Of a stretch of DNA of 55,559 bases, positions 36,300-43,883 are shown piece by piece. A program made the position numbers and the translations under genes. The notes under the pieces are model-generated. The model worked only from the letters and a program-made list of their open reading frames with translations. It made no database searches and had not been told where the DNA came from. Position 1 is the stretch's first letter. Each line of letters starts with the position of its first letter. This stretch comes from Lachnoanaerobaculum sp. OBRC5-5 (GTDB lineage: Bacteria > Bacillota > Clostridia > Lachnospirales > Lachnospiraceae). The stretch lies in NCBI RefSeq assembly GCF_000296385.1, contig NZ_JH815185.1, positions 952,865-1,008,423 on the forward strand, read 5' to 3'.

Positions 36300-36764
36300 T
36301 TACAAAGCATCCGGACTGCTATATATCCAATTTGAGTCTTTATTACAGTATGCTTTTTCAATGTCTTCTTTTGTATAAACATATCCTGACACATTTAAGA
36401 AAATATCCTCAGGAAAGAGTTTAAAATATCTATATAAAAACTCCGATATTATCAATTCTCTTCCTTTAATGTCATCAAAGTAAATATATGCATAATAATA
36501 GCAATTTTCTCTTGGATAAAAAAACTTATACACCCCTTCTCTATCTCTCTCCACCAGGAACATACTTACATCCGGATAATAAACTCTTTTTTTTATATTA
36601 CTTTCATCATCATCTTCAAGTATACTTGCTGACAACCAGTAATAGTCCTTTGAATCATGAATCGAACAATGTGTATATCCCATTGACATTAAAATGTTTA
36701 TAACTTTTTCCATGTCTTCTTTATTAGCTCTTATTCTTTTTCTTAATATACCTGCACGCCACAT
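36300..36764 (-). CDS. Array protein subtype C, copy 1
   Basis: 154 residues: MWRAGILRKRIRANKEDMEK, VINILMSMGYTHCSIHDSKD, YYAYIYFDDIKGRELIISEF, RYFKLFPEDIFLN, YTKEDIEKAYCN, WIYSSPDAL. Shares the family C-terminal pattern. The copy at 40069 differs at only a few residues. Stands between a SUKH/KptA scar and a subtype B gene, in the same order as at 40069-40700. Confidence 0.75.
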   Translation of the reverse strand: MWRAGILRKRIRANKEDMEKVINILMSMGYTHCSIHDSKDYYWLSASILEDDDESNIKKRVYYPDVSMFLVERDREGVYKFFYPRENCYYYAYIYFDDIKGRELIISEFLYRYFKLFPEDIFLNVSGYVYTKEDIEKAYCNKDSNWIYSSPDAL

Positions 36765-36800
36765 TATTAAAAATCTCCTTTATCTCATCAAATCTATTTA

Positions 36801-36928
36801 TCAATTTAATTTCCTTACATAGCAAGGCGTTATTTTGTCTGCCGGCCAGACTTTTTCATTTCCATGTATTCACTTTCTTCTATCATCTCATCTATAGCTT
36901 CTCTAAACCAATCCATAAGTTTATCAAC
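36801..36928 (-). pseudogene. Chimeric scar: SUKH C-terminus joined to KptA C-terminus, copy 1
   Basis: Read on the minus strand, VDKLMDWFREAIDEMIEESEY matches the end of the SUKH protein at 43873. At GAATAC it joins to HGNEKVWPADKI, which matches the end of KptA (HGNEKVWLADNI at 41432). The whole KptA interior, about 470 bases, is missing. Ends in TGA at 36801. Confidence 0.8.
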
Positions 36929-36939
36929 TTTTTAGTAAA

Positions 36940-36972
36940 GAAGAGCTGTTAGATATAAAACAGCTCCTCTTA
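36940..36972. repeat. Conserved hairpin downstream of subtype A, copy 1
   Basis: AAGAGCTGTT and ACAGCTCCTCTT around an AT loop. The same hairpin follows the subtype A genes at 40758 and 42100. The minus-strand continuation CTTCTTTACT is only weakly T-rich, so terminator function is possible but not clear. Confidence 0.65.
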
Positions 36973-36991
36973 AAAACATCAATAGTATAAC

Positions 36992-37483
36992 TTAGAACGT
37001 TTTAGGGTCTTCATACGCCCATAATTCATTCCAAGGTAGTTTTGCATATAAATTATCTATATCATCCTTTGTATAAAAGTACTCCTCCATAAATACATCC
37101 TCAGGAAAAAGCTTAAAATATCTACGAAAAAATTCCAATAAAAGTCTTTCTCTACCTGATATATCCTCAAAAATAATATAACTTGGCACTGTTTCTCCCA
37201 TACTTGGAATATAGTATTCATGTGATTCTTTCGGCTTCGGATAAAAATAAATTATAATGTTATCATTATCATCCAGTGAATCCCATTGATACTCGTCATC
37301 ATCCCATTTTCTGCTCCAATGATCATTGATAAAACTGATACCGAAACTTTCGCCTGTACTTAATTTTTCTTTATCTTTACCACCTGCATAAAACTTCATC
37401 TTTCTAAATATATCAATTATTATATCCAAGTCTTTTTCTGTTGGATATTCACCTTTTCTAAACAGCGATGCCGATGCTCCCAT
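36992..37483 (-). CDS. Array protein subtype A, copy 1
   Basis: 163 residues: MGASASLFRKGEYPTEKDLD, IIIDIFRKMKFYAGG, EYYIPSMGETVPSYIIFEDI, RYFKLFPEDVFMEEYFYTKD and WNELWAYEDPKTF. The 31606 fragment is a 5'-truncated near-copy of this gene. Acidic and soluble; no catalytic motif seen. Confidence 0.75.
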   Translation of the reverse strand: MGASASLFRKGEYPTEKDLDIIIDIFRKMKFYAGGKDKEKLSTGESFGISFINDHWSRKWDDDEYQWDSLDDNDNIIIYFYPKPKESHEYYIPSMGETVPSYIIFEDISGRERLLLEFFRRYFKLFPEDVFMEEYFYTKDDIDNLYAKLPWNELWAYEDPKTF

Positions 37484-37516
37484 TATCTTACTGTACTCCC
37501 TAAATTAATATTTTTA

Positions 37517-37990
37517 TTATTTACTCTTCTTTTTATATTTATCAGGATTTTTATAAATCCACTCTGCATCCGGTTCTTTTAAATTATAAATTCTATCTAC
37601 ATCTTGCTTTGTAAAATAAAGTCCATTATCTATATAAAATATAGAATCGCTATACTTTTCCATATATTTATGTAATATTTCAAGTATAACCAGCTCTCTG
37701 CCAAGTATATCTGTAAATCTGAAAAAAGTTTCAAGTCCTGCACTCTCTGCTTTTTTAGTCGGAAACTCTTTACATTCTTTGTATGCATATACGTTTAATA
37801 AAGATGAAGTATCATTCTTATTTAAAAAAAATTTATCGTTTCCTTTCTTTATATATATTAGGTCTGTAGTTTCCTTTTCAAGAACTATATATTTAATATA
37901 TCCAAGTTCTCTCAATATATCTACAAATTTATACGCAATAAATCTCTTCTCTATACAGCCTTTATTTAATATCCTACCCTCATATATCAT
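37517..37990 (-). CDS. Array protein subtype B, copy 2
   Basis: 157 residues: MIYEGRILNKGCIEKRFIAY, FRFTDILGRELVILEILHKY, FYIDNGLYFTKQDVDRIYN and WIYKNPDKYKKKSK. The most divergent B copy, with a different N-terminal half. Same length and same C-terminal pattern as the other B genes. Confidence 0.72.
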   Translation of the reverse strand: MIYEGRILNKGCIEKRFIAYKFVDILRELGYIKYIVLEKETTDLIYIKKGNDKFFLNKNDTSSLLNVYAYKECKEFPTKKAESAGLETFFRFTDILGRELVILEILHKYMEKYSDSIFYIDNGLYFTKQDVDRIYNLKEPDAEWIYKNPDKYKKKSK

Positions 37991-38007
37991 TATCTGCTCC
38001 CTCTAAC

Positions 38008-38474
38008 TTAAAAACTATCCGGACTAATATATAACCAATTAGGATCATAAGTTTTTGAATATATTTTATCTATGTATTTTTTAGTATAAAAAACTTATCA
38101 CAGTCCCAAAATATATCATCCGGATAAAGTTCAAAATATCTATGTAAAAATTCCAATATTATTATTTCTCTAGAGCTAACATTTTCAAAAAATAAATAAG
38201 AGTAATATTTTTTACAAGTTTTGGGACAATAATACATTTCCTCATCGTTCTCTATTAAATCGATATAAATAATTGTACTCTTTTTAAGGTTCTCTGAATT
38301 AACTAACTCATCATCAGTAATCGGCATAGCTATTGTTAATATATAAACATCTATTTTATCATCCATACTAAATCTTGTATAACCTAATGATACAAAAATA
38401 TTTATTATCTCTTCTATTCTTGTATAATCAGGGTGAATTTCACTTCTTAAAAGTCTCATTGCTGTTGCCATCAC
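38008..38474 (-). pseudogene. Array protein subtype C-like, copy 2, frameshifted
   Basis: Starts MMATAMRLLRSEIHPDYTRI. The first frame stops at 38070 (FFILKNT). After a one-base shift in the T6 run of the coding strand (A6 in the plus strand near 38085-38091), the family end is restored: FYTKKYIDKIYSKTYDPNW, then LYISPDSF and a stop at 38010-38008. So a single-base indel truncates the protein by about 25 residues. A sequencing error or a phase-variable run could also explain it. Confidence 0.8.
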
Positions 38475-38506
38475 TTTAATATCTCCTCAAGTTCTTCAAA
38501 AACAAT

Positions 38507-38992
38507 CTAAAATGTACCGGGATCCTCATACATCCAAGTCTCATTCCATGGTACCTTCGCATATAACTTATCTATATCATCCTTTGTATAAAAGTGACTT
38601 CGCCTAAATACATCTTCCGGAAACAATTTAAAATATCTATGCAAAAATTCCAGTAATAATCTGCCTCTACCTGAAATATCTTCAAAGTTAAGGTAATCCG
38701 GTACTTCTTCTCCCATACTTGGAATATATTCTCCAAGCTCTATTTCCACATTAGGAAAGAAGTAAATTCTAATATTGTCATTATCATCTAATGAATCAAA
38801 TTCGTTCTCATCCCACTTTCTTATCGACTCATCATTAAAAAAACTCACAGTTGAATATACTCTTTCACCTGAAGTAATATTCAACTTATTACTTGAATAA
38901 AATCCCATTTCAGTAAATATATCAATTATTATATCCAAGTCTTTTTCTGTTACATATTTACCTTTTCTAAACATTGACGCTGATGCTCCCAT
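38507..38992 (-). CDS. Array protein subtype A, copy 2
   Basis: 161 residues: MGASASMFRKGKYVTEKDLD, FYSSNKLNITSGERVYSTV, EYIPSMGEEVPDYLNFEDIS and WNETWMYEDPGTF. Ribosome site GGGAGG, about 11 bases from the ATG, identical to that of the copy at 42100. Confidence 0.75.
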   Translation of the reverse strand: MGASASMFRKGKYVTEKDLDIIIDIFTEMGFYSSNKLNITSGERVYSTVSFFNDESIRKWDENEFDSLDDNDNIRIYFFPNVEIELGEYIPSMGEEVPDYLNFEDISGRGRLLLEFLHRYFKLFPEDVFRRSHFYTKDDIDKLYAKVPWNETWMYEDPGTF

Positions 38993-39020
38993 TACCTTAA
39001 TATCCTCCCAAAATTATTTT

Positions 39021-39494
39021 TTAGTGTTTACTCTTATCATATTTATCAGGATTTTTGTAAATCCACCCTACATCAGGCTCAGGCATATTATATATTGCGT
39101 CAATATTATGTTTCCTGAATGTATAACCGTTATCAACATAGAATGCGGTATTTGGATATTCCTCCATATATCTGTGTACTATTTCCAATATGATAAGTTC
39201 TTTTCCAATCATATCCGGAAAACGAAAGAAGGTCTCAAGCCCCTGTTTCCTTGACTTTCTTATGAAAATCTCTTTTATATCTACATAAGAATAAATCTGA
39301 ATCATTGGTGCAGGATCCTTTTTATCAAAAAAATCATATTCACTGTCTTCTTTAGACAGTATAATATCATAATCTCTTTTACCTATCATCAATCTTCTAT
39401 TGTAGTTCATAGCATCAAGTATTTTCCACATGCTGACACCGATAGATGTTTTTCTACCCTCAGATTTTTGTAATATTCTTCCCTCACATATCAT
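39021..39494 (-). CDS. Array protein subtype B, copy 3
   Basis: 157 residues: MICEGRILQKSEGRKTSIGV, EDSEYDFFDKKDPAPMIQIY, FRFPDMIGKELIILEIVHRY and WIYKNPDKYDKSKH. Lies directly beside another B copy (39550), evidence of local tandem duplication. Confidence 0.75.
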   Translation of the reverse strand: MICEGRILQKSEGRKTSIGVSMWKILDAMNYNRRLMIGKRDYDIILSKEDSEYDFFDKKDPAPMIQIYSYVDIKEIFIRKSRKQGLETFFRFPDMIGKELIILEIVHRYMEEYPNTAFYVDNGYTFRKHNIDAIYNMPEPDVGWIYKNPDKYDKSKH

Positions 39495-39549
39495 ATATAA
39501 TTCTCCATTTTATACTGCTGCCACAAAATAGTCCTGTTAAGCATATAAC

Positions 39550-40026
39550 TTATCTATATAATCCTTTTTTATACATATCCGGGCTTTTATAAATCCACTC
39601 TGCATCAGGCTCAGGCATATTATATATTGCATCAATATGATGTTTTCTGAATGTATAACCGTTATCAATATAGAATGCGCTATTTGGGTATTCTTCCATA
39701 TATCTGTGTACTATTTCCAATATGGTAAGTTCTATTCCAATCAAATCAGGAAAGCGAAAAAAGGTAACAAGCTCATTTTTTCTTGATTTTCTTGTGAAAA
39801 CCTCCTTTATACCTACATAAGCATAAATTTGAATCATTGGTGTGGGATCTTCTTCATCAAAAAAATCGTATTCATTATCTTCCTTAGACAATATAAGATC
39901 ACAATCTCTTTTACCTATCATCACTCTTCTATGATAGTTCATAGCATCAAGTATTTTCCACATCCTGCACTCAAGAGTTATACTTCTGCCCTCAAATTTT
40001 TCTAATATTCTTCCCTCACATATCAT
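39550..40026 (-). CDS. Array protein subtype B, copy 4
   Basis: 158 residues: MICEGRILEKFEGRSITLEC, FFDEEDPTPMIQIYAYVGIK, FRFPDLIGIELTILEIVHRY and WIYKSPDMYKKGLYR. The C-terminal two thirds are nearly identical to the copy at 35790, so both belong to one recently duplicated segment. Confidence 0.75.
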   Translation of the reverse strand: MICEGRILEKFEGRSITLECRMWKILDAMNYHRRVMIGKRDCDLILSKEDNEYDFFDEEDPTPMIQIYAYVGIKEVFTRKSRKNELVTFFRFPDLIGIELTILEIVHRYMEEYPNSAFYIDNGYTFRKHHIDAIYNMPEPDAEWIYKSPDMYKKGLYR

Positions 40027-40068
40027 ATATACATCCCCTTCTTATACTGCTGCCACAAGAGATCTTTT

Positions 40069-40533
40069 TTACAAAGCATCCGGACTGCTGTATATCCAAC
40101 TTAGATCTTTATTACAGTATGCTTTTTCAATGTCTTCTTTTGTATAAACATATCCTGACTCATTTAAGAAAATATCCTCAGGAAAGAGTTTAAAATATCT
40201 ATATAAAAACTCCGATATTTTCAATTCTTTTTCTTTAATGTCATCAAAATAAATATATGCATAATAATAGCAATTTTCTCTTGGATAAAAAAACTTATAC
40301 ACCCCTTCTCTATCTCTCTCCACCAGGAACATACTTACATCCGGATAATAAACTCTTTTTTTTATATTACTTTCATCATCATCTTCAAGTATACTTGCAG
40401 ACAACCAGTAAAGATCATTTGAATCATGAATCGAACAATGTGTATATCCCATTGACATTAAAATGTTTATAACTTTTTCCATGTCTTCTTTATTAGCTCT
40501 TATTCTTTTTCTTAATATACCTGTGCGCCACAT
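40069..40533 (-). CDS. Array protein subtype C, copy 3
   Basis: 154 residues: MWRTGILRKRIRANKEDMEK, DSNDLYWLSASILEDDDESN, FDDIKEKELKISEFLYRYF, WIYSSPDAL. Differs from the 36300 copy at about ten positions. In the duplicated segment C-B. Confidence 0.75.
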   Translation of the reverse strand: MWRTGILRKRIRANKEDMEKVINILMSMGYTHCSIHDSNDLYWLSASILEDDDESNIKKRVYYPDVSMFLVERDREGVYKFFYPRENCYYYAYIYFDDIKEKELKISEFLYRYFKLFPEDIFLNESGYVYTKEDIEKAYCNKDLSWIYSSPDAL

Positions 40534-40569
40534 TATTAAAAATCTCCTTTATCTCATCAAATCTATTTA

Positions 40570-40698
40570 TCAATTTAATTCCCTTACATAGCAAGGCGTT
40601 ATTTTGTCTGCCGGCCAGACTTTTTCATTTCCATGTATTCCCCTTCTTCTATCATCTCGTCTATAGCTTCTCTAACCCAATCTATAGGTTTATCAACT
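40570..40698 (-). pseudogene. Chimeric scar: SUKH C-terminus joined to KptA C-terminus, copy 2
   Basis: Same structure as the scar at 36801: SUKH-like WVREAIDEMIEEGEY joined at GAATAC to the KptA end HGNEKVWPADKITPCYVRKL. The identical join shows that the deletion happened once and was then duplicated. Confidence 0.8.
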
Positions 40699-40709
40699 TT
40701 TTAGTAAAG

Positions 40710-40738
40710 AAGAGCTGTTATATATAAAACAGCTCTTA
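40710..40738. repeat. Conserved hairpin downstream of subtype A, copy 2
   Basis: AAGAGCTGT and ACAGCTCTT, perfect 9-base arms, 20 bases after the stop of the subtype A gene at 40758. Confidence 0.65.
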
Positions 40739-40757
40739 AAAACATCAATAGTATAAT

Positions 40758-41240
40758 TTAGAACGTTTTAGGGTCTTCATACGCCCATAATTCATTCCAT
40801 GGCAGTTTTGCATATACCTTATCTATATCACTCTTTGTATAAAAATAATCTACCCAAAATATATCTTCAGGAAACACACTAAAGTATCTATGTAAAAATT
40901 CAGGCATCATAATTTCTCTATATGCTATATCCTCAAAAATCAAAAAACATGTTGATACCTTACCCAAAATCGGAACATAACTATCTAATTCCTCTTTTGA
41001 GTCCTCGTAAAAATATATTATTGCACTATCATTTCTAAACTCATCATATACATATTTTGGCCTATCCCACACCTCTCTCCAATGATCATTTACAAAGCTA
41101 ACGCTCCATACATTACTTTCTTTATCTTTAGATTTACCACTAGCATAAAATTCCATTTCAACAAATATGTCAATTATTGCATCTAAATCTCTTTCCGTTA
41201 CATATTCGTCTTTTCTAAATATAGCAGCAGAAATTCCCAT
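40758..41240 (-). CDS. Array protein subtype A, copy 3
   Basis: 160 residues: MGISAAIFRKDEYVTERDLD, FYEDSKEELDSYVPILGKVS, LIFEDIAYREIMMPEFLHRY, FSVFPEDIFWVDYFYTKSD and WNELWAYEDPKTF. The N-terminal two thirds have diverged strongly while the last 15 residues match copy 1 exactly, which suggests a recombination join near the 3' end. Confidence 0.75.
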   Translation of the reverse strand: MGISAAIFRKDEYVTERDLDAIIDIFVEMEFYASGKSKDKESNVWSVSFVNDHWREVWDRPKYVYDEFRNDSAIIYFYEDSKEELDSYVPILGKVSTCFLIFEDIAYREIMMPEFLHRYFSVFPEDIFWVDYFYTKSDIDKVYAKLPWNELWAYEDPKTF

Positions 41241-41364
41241 TATTTTATTAACCTCACTAAACCTTCTGAGTTCTTCTTATAAAACTTTTTTACAGGTTTG
41301 TATTTTGTCTTATATTTTACTTGCCCAATCTTCTGCCTGCATTCTTTGACTTAGCTTGCTTAAG

Positions 41365-41422
41365 AAATACCTTCCTTATAGATTTTAAAATATTTATGTA
41401 AAAACTACAGTATTATTAACTC
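41365..41422 (-). pseudogene. Short remnant of another array-family gene
   Basis: Right after the KptA stop the minus strand reads ELIIL, TAG, FLHKYFKIYKEG, matching the family core ELIILEFLHRYFKLFPED with a stop in place of Glu. The rest up to 41241 is degenerate. Confidence 0.6.
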
Positions 41423-41431
41423 TATTACTCA

Positions 41432-41971
41432 CTATAATTCCGTTATATAACACCAAGGTATATTGTCTGCCAGCCATACTTTTTCATTTCCATGATAGAA
41501 TGCCACTCCGTCCTCATACGCTCTCTTAGAATCAATTTCCAATATACATGGACTCTTGTCACGCCTAAGACCTACTTTTTTTGCTGTATCTATATCAGCT
41601 GACAGATGTACATATTGTCTGCTCATAGGTAAAAGTCCGTTCTTTTTTATGCTCTCAATAAATCTCCTTGTAGTACCATGATATAATTTATCAGGTGGAA
41701 CCTTCTCTTCCTTTACTATATGCATCGGTATGGAATGCCCGTACATAGCTCTTATTTTTCCCGCCTTTATTTCATGTCTTTTCTTTTCAGACTTATCAAT
41801 CATAACAGCCAAATCGTTCCTTGTTATATTTCCAAACTTACCTTCTGTATTCAGCGCATTCAAAAGCTGTTCAATACTTACCCAACCTTCTTCATCCATT
41901 TCAAGTTCATACTCCCAAGGTGCATGTCGAAGTGCGTATGAAACTTCCTTGCTTAATTCTTCATATTTCAT
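41432..41971 (-). CDS. kptA: RNA 2'-phosphotransferase (Tpt1/KptA family)
   Basis: 179 residues, full length. The N-terminal winged-helix part reads LSKEVSYALRHAPWEYELEM and EGWVSIEQLLNAL. The NAD+/RNA-binding part has KIRAMYGHSIPMHIV, LYHGTTRRFIESIKKNGLLP, RQYVHLSADIDTAKKVGLRR and ends VWLADNIPWCYITEL. The Arg-His pair (LRH) and the later Arg residues of the catalytic set are kept; the usual QGHS is YGHS. The family transfers an internal RNA 2'-phosphate to NAD+. The start overlaps a SUKH C-terminal remnant (EYDEI stop within ATGAAATATGA). A KptA gene in an immunity array is unusual. Confidence 0.92.
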   Translation of the reverse strand: MKYEELSKEVSYALRHAPWEYELEMDEEGWVSIEQLLNALNTEGKFGNITRNDLAVMIDKSEKKRHEIKAGKIRAMYGHSIPMHIVKEEKVPPDKLYHGTTRRFIESIKKNGLLPMSRQYVHLSADIDTAKKVGLRRDKSPCILEIDSKRAYEDGVAFYHGNEKVWLADNIPWCYITEL

Positions 41972-42034
41972 CGTATTCCCCTTCCTCTATCATCTCATAT
42001 ATTGCTTCTCTAAACCAATCTATAAGTTTATCAA
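41967..42034 (-). pseudogene. C-terminal remnant of a SUKH immunity gene upstream of kptA
   Basis: Reads VDKLIDWFREAIYEMIEEG, then EYDEI and a TGA that overlaps the kptA start. It matches the end of the complete SUKH gene at 43873, showing that kptA was originally coupled to a SUKH gene. Confidence 0.8.
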
Positions 42035-42044
42035 CTCTTTAGTA

Positions 42045-42078
42045 AAGAAGAGCTGTTAGATATAAAACAGCTCTTCTT
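42045..42078. repeat. Conserved hairpin downstream of subtype A, copy 3
   Basis: AAGAAGAGCTGT (42045-42056) and ACAGCTCTTCTT (42067-42078), perfect 12-base arms, 22 bases after the stop of the subtype A gene at 42100. Confidence 0.7.
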
Positions 42079-42099
42079 AAAAAATATCAATAGTATAAT

Positions 42100-42591
42100 T
42101 TAGAATGTTTTAGGATCCTCATACATCCAAGTCTCATTCCATGGTACCTTCGCATATAACTTATCTATATCATCCTTTGTATAAAAGTACTCCTCCATAA
42201 ATACATCTTCCGGAAACAATTTAAAATATCTATGCAGGAATTCCAGTAATAATCTGCCTCTACCTGAAATATCTTCAAAGTAAAGAAAATCAGGTACTGT
42301 TTCTCCCATGCTTGGAATATATTCGCCATAATTTATTTCCACATTAGGATAGAAGTAAATTATGATATGATCATTATCATCCAGTGAATCCCATTGATAT
42401 TCTTCATCATCCCATCTTCTTCTCCAATGATCATTAGTAAAGCTGATACTAAAACATTCGCCTTTACTTAATTTTTCTTTATCTTTACCACTTGAATAGA
42501 ACTTCATCTTGGTAAATATATCAATTATTATATCCAAGTCTTTTTCTGTTGGATATTCACCTTTCCTAAACATTAATGCTGATGCTCCCAT
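42100..42591 (-). CDS. Array protein subtype A, copy 4
   Basis: 163 residues from the ATG at 42591 (MGASALMFRKGEYPTEKD), the start shared with other A copies; the frame is open to 42618. GEYIPSMGETVPDFLYFEDI and WNETWMYEDPKTF are the recognisable parts. The C-terminal half is close to the copy at 38507, the N-terminal half closer to the copy at 36992: a mosaic. Confidence 0.75.
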   Translation of the reverse strand: MGASALMFRKGEYPTEKDLDIIIDIFTKMKFYSSGKDKEKLSKGECFSISFTNDHWRRRWDDEEYQWDSLDDNDHIIIYFYPNVEINYGEYIPSMGETVPDFLYFEDISGRGRLLLEFLHRYFKLFPEDVFMEEYFYTKDDIDKLYAKVPWNETWMYEDPKTF

Positions 42592-42633
42592 TATCTTAAT
42601 ATCCTCCCTAACACTCATTGATACAGAATAATT

Positions 42634-43308
42634 TTATTCCAGCCTATCTTCAACTTGTACAGAAATTTGTGACCACTTTCTTACAATTATCCACTTATCT
42701 TCTGTTATCATTCTTAGCGTATCGGCATCCACTTTCCTAATCTCTTCAACCGAGTTGAACTGTTCACTGTACACTATATCATTATTGTGAGAAATTGATA
42801 TATTGACTTTATGTTCATATATCGATAAATCAAAAATCATTTTAAAATCTTCTGTTTGATAGAAATACTGTAATCTACCATCTTTCTCAGTTCCAATGAC
42901 TGTAGGATCTGATTCAAAAAATTCAAAAAAATCAAATTCATCAAATAATATAGATATTCTTGAAGTCTTGGTATCACTATTATGGTTAGTTTCCTTGTTC
43001 TCTATAATAGCAGATATCTGTGGAAACTTATTTAAAGTTATATTCTGAAGCTCACCAACTATTTGAACTTCATATATATTTAATCTATAAATTTCTCCAA
43101 TATGTTCAAATGATTTGTCATATACAATTTTCTCATTATAACAAATTGCAATATCTATATTTTCACAATATGTAGACAGTGATAAGATCAACTTAAACTC
43201 ATTTCTTTCATAGATATATAGCCAATCGCCATCCGCTTCTCCAGATATTGTCACAGGCTCTCTTTTAAAAAAATCTATCAATTCATTTCTTTTATATTTA
43301 ATAGACAA
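42634..43308 (-). CDS. Protein with a duplicated domain, possible immunity protein
   Basis: 224 residues built of two related halves. Half 1 (about 9-105): IDFFKREPVTISGEADGDWL, FKLILSLSTYCENIDIAICY, KFPQISAIIE. Half 2 (about 122-220): FEFFESDPTVIGTEKDGRL, FKMIFDLSIYEHKVNISIS, KWSQISVQVE. Each half looks beta-rich. No family recognised. Its start overlaps the end of the pre-toxin remnant by about 30 bases, the typical place for an antidote gene. Confidence 0.7.
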   Translation of the reverse strand: MSIKYKRNELIDFFKREPVTISGEADGDWLYIYERNEFKLILSLSTYCENIDIAICYNEKIVYDKSFEHIGEIYRLNIYEVQIVGELQNITLNKFPQISAIIENKETNHNSDTKTSRISILFDEFDFFEFFESDPTVIGTEKDGRLQYFYQTEDFKMIFDLSIYEHKVNISISHNNDIVYSEQFNSVEEIRKVDADTLRMITEDKWIIVRKWSQISVQVEDRLE

Positions 43309-43724
43309 TTTAACTCTAACATCCCGGGGTTCACTAATATATCTGTTAATCCCTCTACAGTTTTTATAGGATGTGCCACTGTACTATAAATACCGTCTGC
43401 AGTACCGAAAAATCCCTTTATATACACCACTCTATAATATGCCCCTATTGTAGACATTAAGCCGGCATTCTTCGGCATATTTGTAGCTCCAAGAAATCTT
43501 CCAAATCCATTTGATATTATAGGTATATTTGCAGAATATACAGAATTTCCTGCTTTTGTACTCTCCCTTATAATGGTATTCCTTAGATTGTCATAGTGTA
43601 TACCTATATTCGGTAATTTTATAAATACGGCTTCTTCAAGTGCTTTAAGGTTCTTTATATTTGTATTTAGTGAATCTATTGCTCCATAAGTTGAATACAA
43701 ATAAAGTATCGGATTATTCTTTAC
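43278..43724 (-). pseudogene. Pre-toxin region remnant of a polymorphic toxin
   Basis: Open frame without a proper start. NIPIISNGFGRFLGATNMP, TADGIYSTVAHPIKTVEGL and TDILVNP have the Gly/Pro-rich style of the region just before the toxin tip in secreted polymorphic toxins. After VNPG the sequence no longer resembles a toxin and ends after 12 residues. Upstream, a short frame MKNRIKSKE in another phase may be its original start, displaced by a frameshift. Confidence 0.5.
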
Positions 43725-43847
43725 TCTTTATTCTGTTTTTCATCCTATTCACCCATCTTTTTCTAATTTTTTTATTTAATCCATTTTATACCACAGATTA
43801 TACATTAGTGTCAATTACTATTGCTATTAAACTTTAACTATATTGTT

Positions 43848-43883
43848 TCACCAAACTTCCTTGCTTAATTCTTCATATTTCAT
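43848..43883 (-). pseudogene. N-terminal remnant of kptA after the SUKH gene
   Basis: Eleven codons MKYEELSKEVW and a TGA. The first ten match the kptA start at 41971 exactly, and the ATG overlaps the SUKH stop in the same way. Confidence 0.85.

Noticed and set aside
36940-36972. Clear rho-independent terminator
   Set aside because: Good stem but the following minus-strand sequence is only weakly T-rich, so it is kept as a conserved hairpin rather than a firm terminator.
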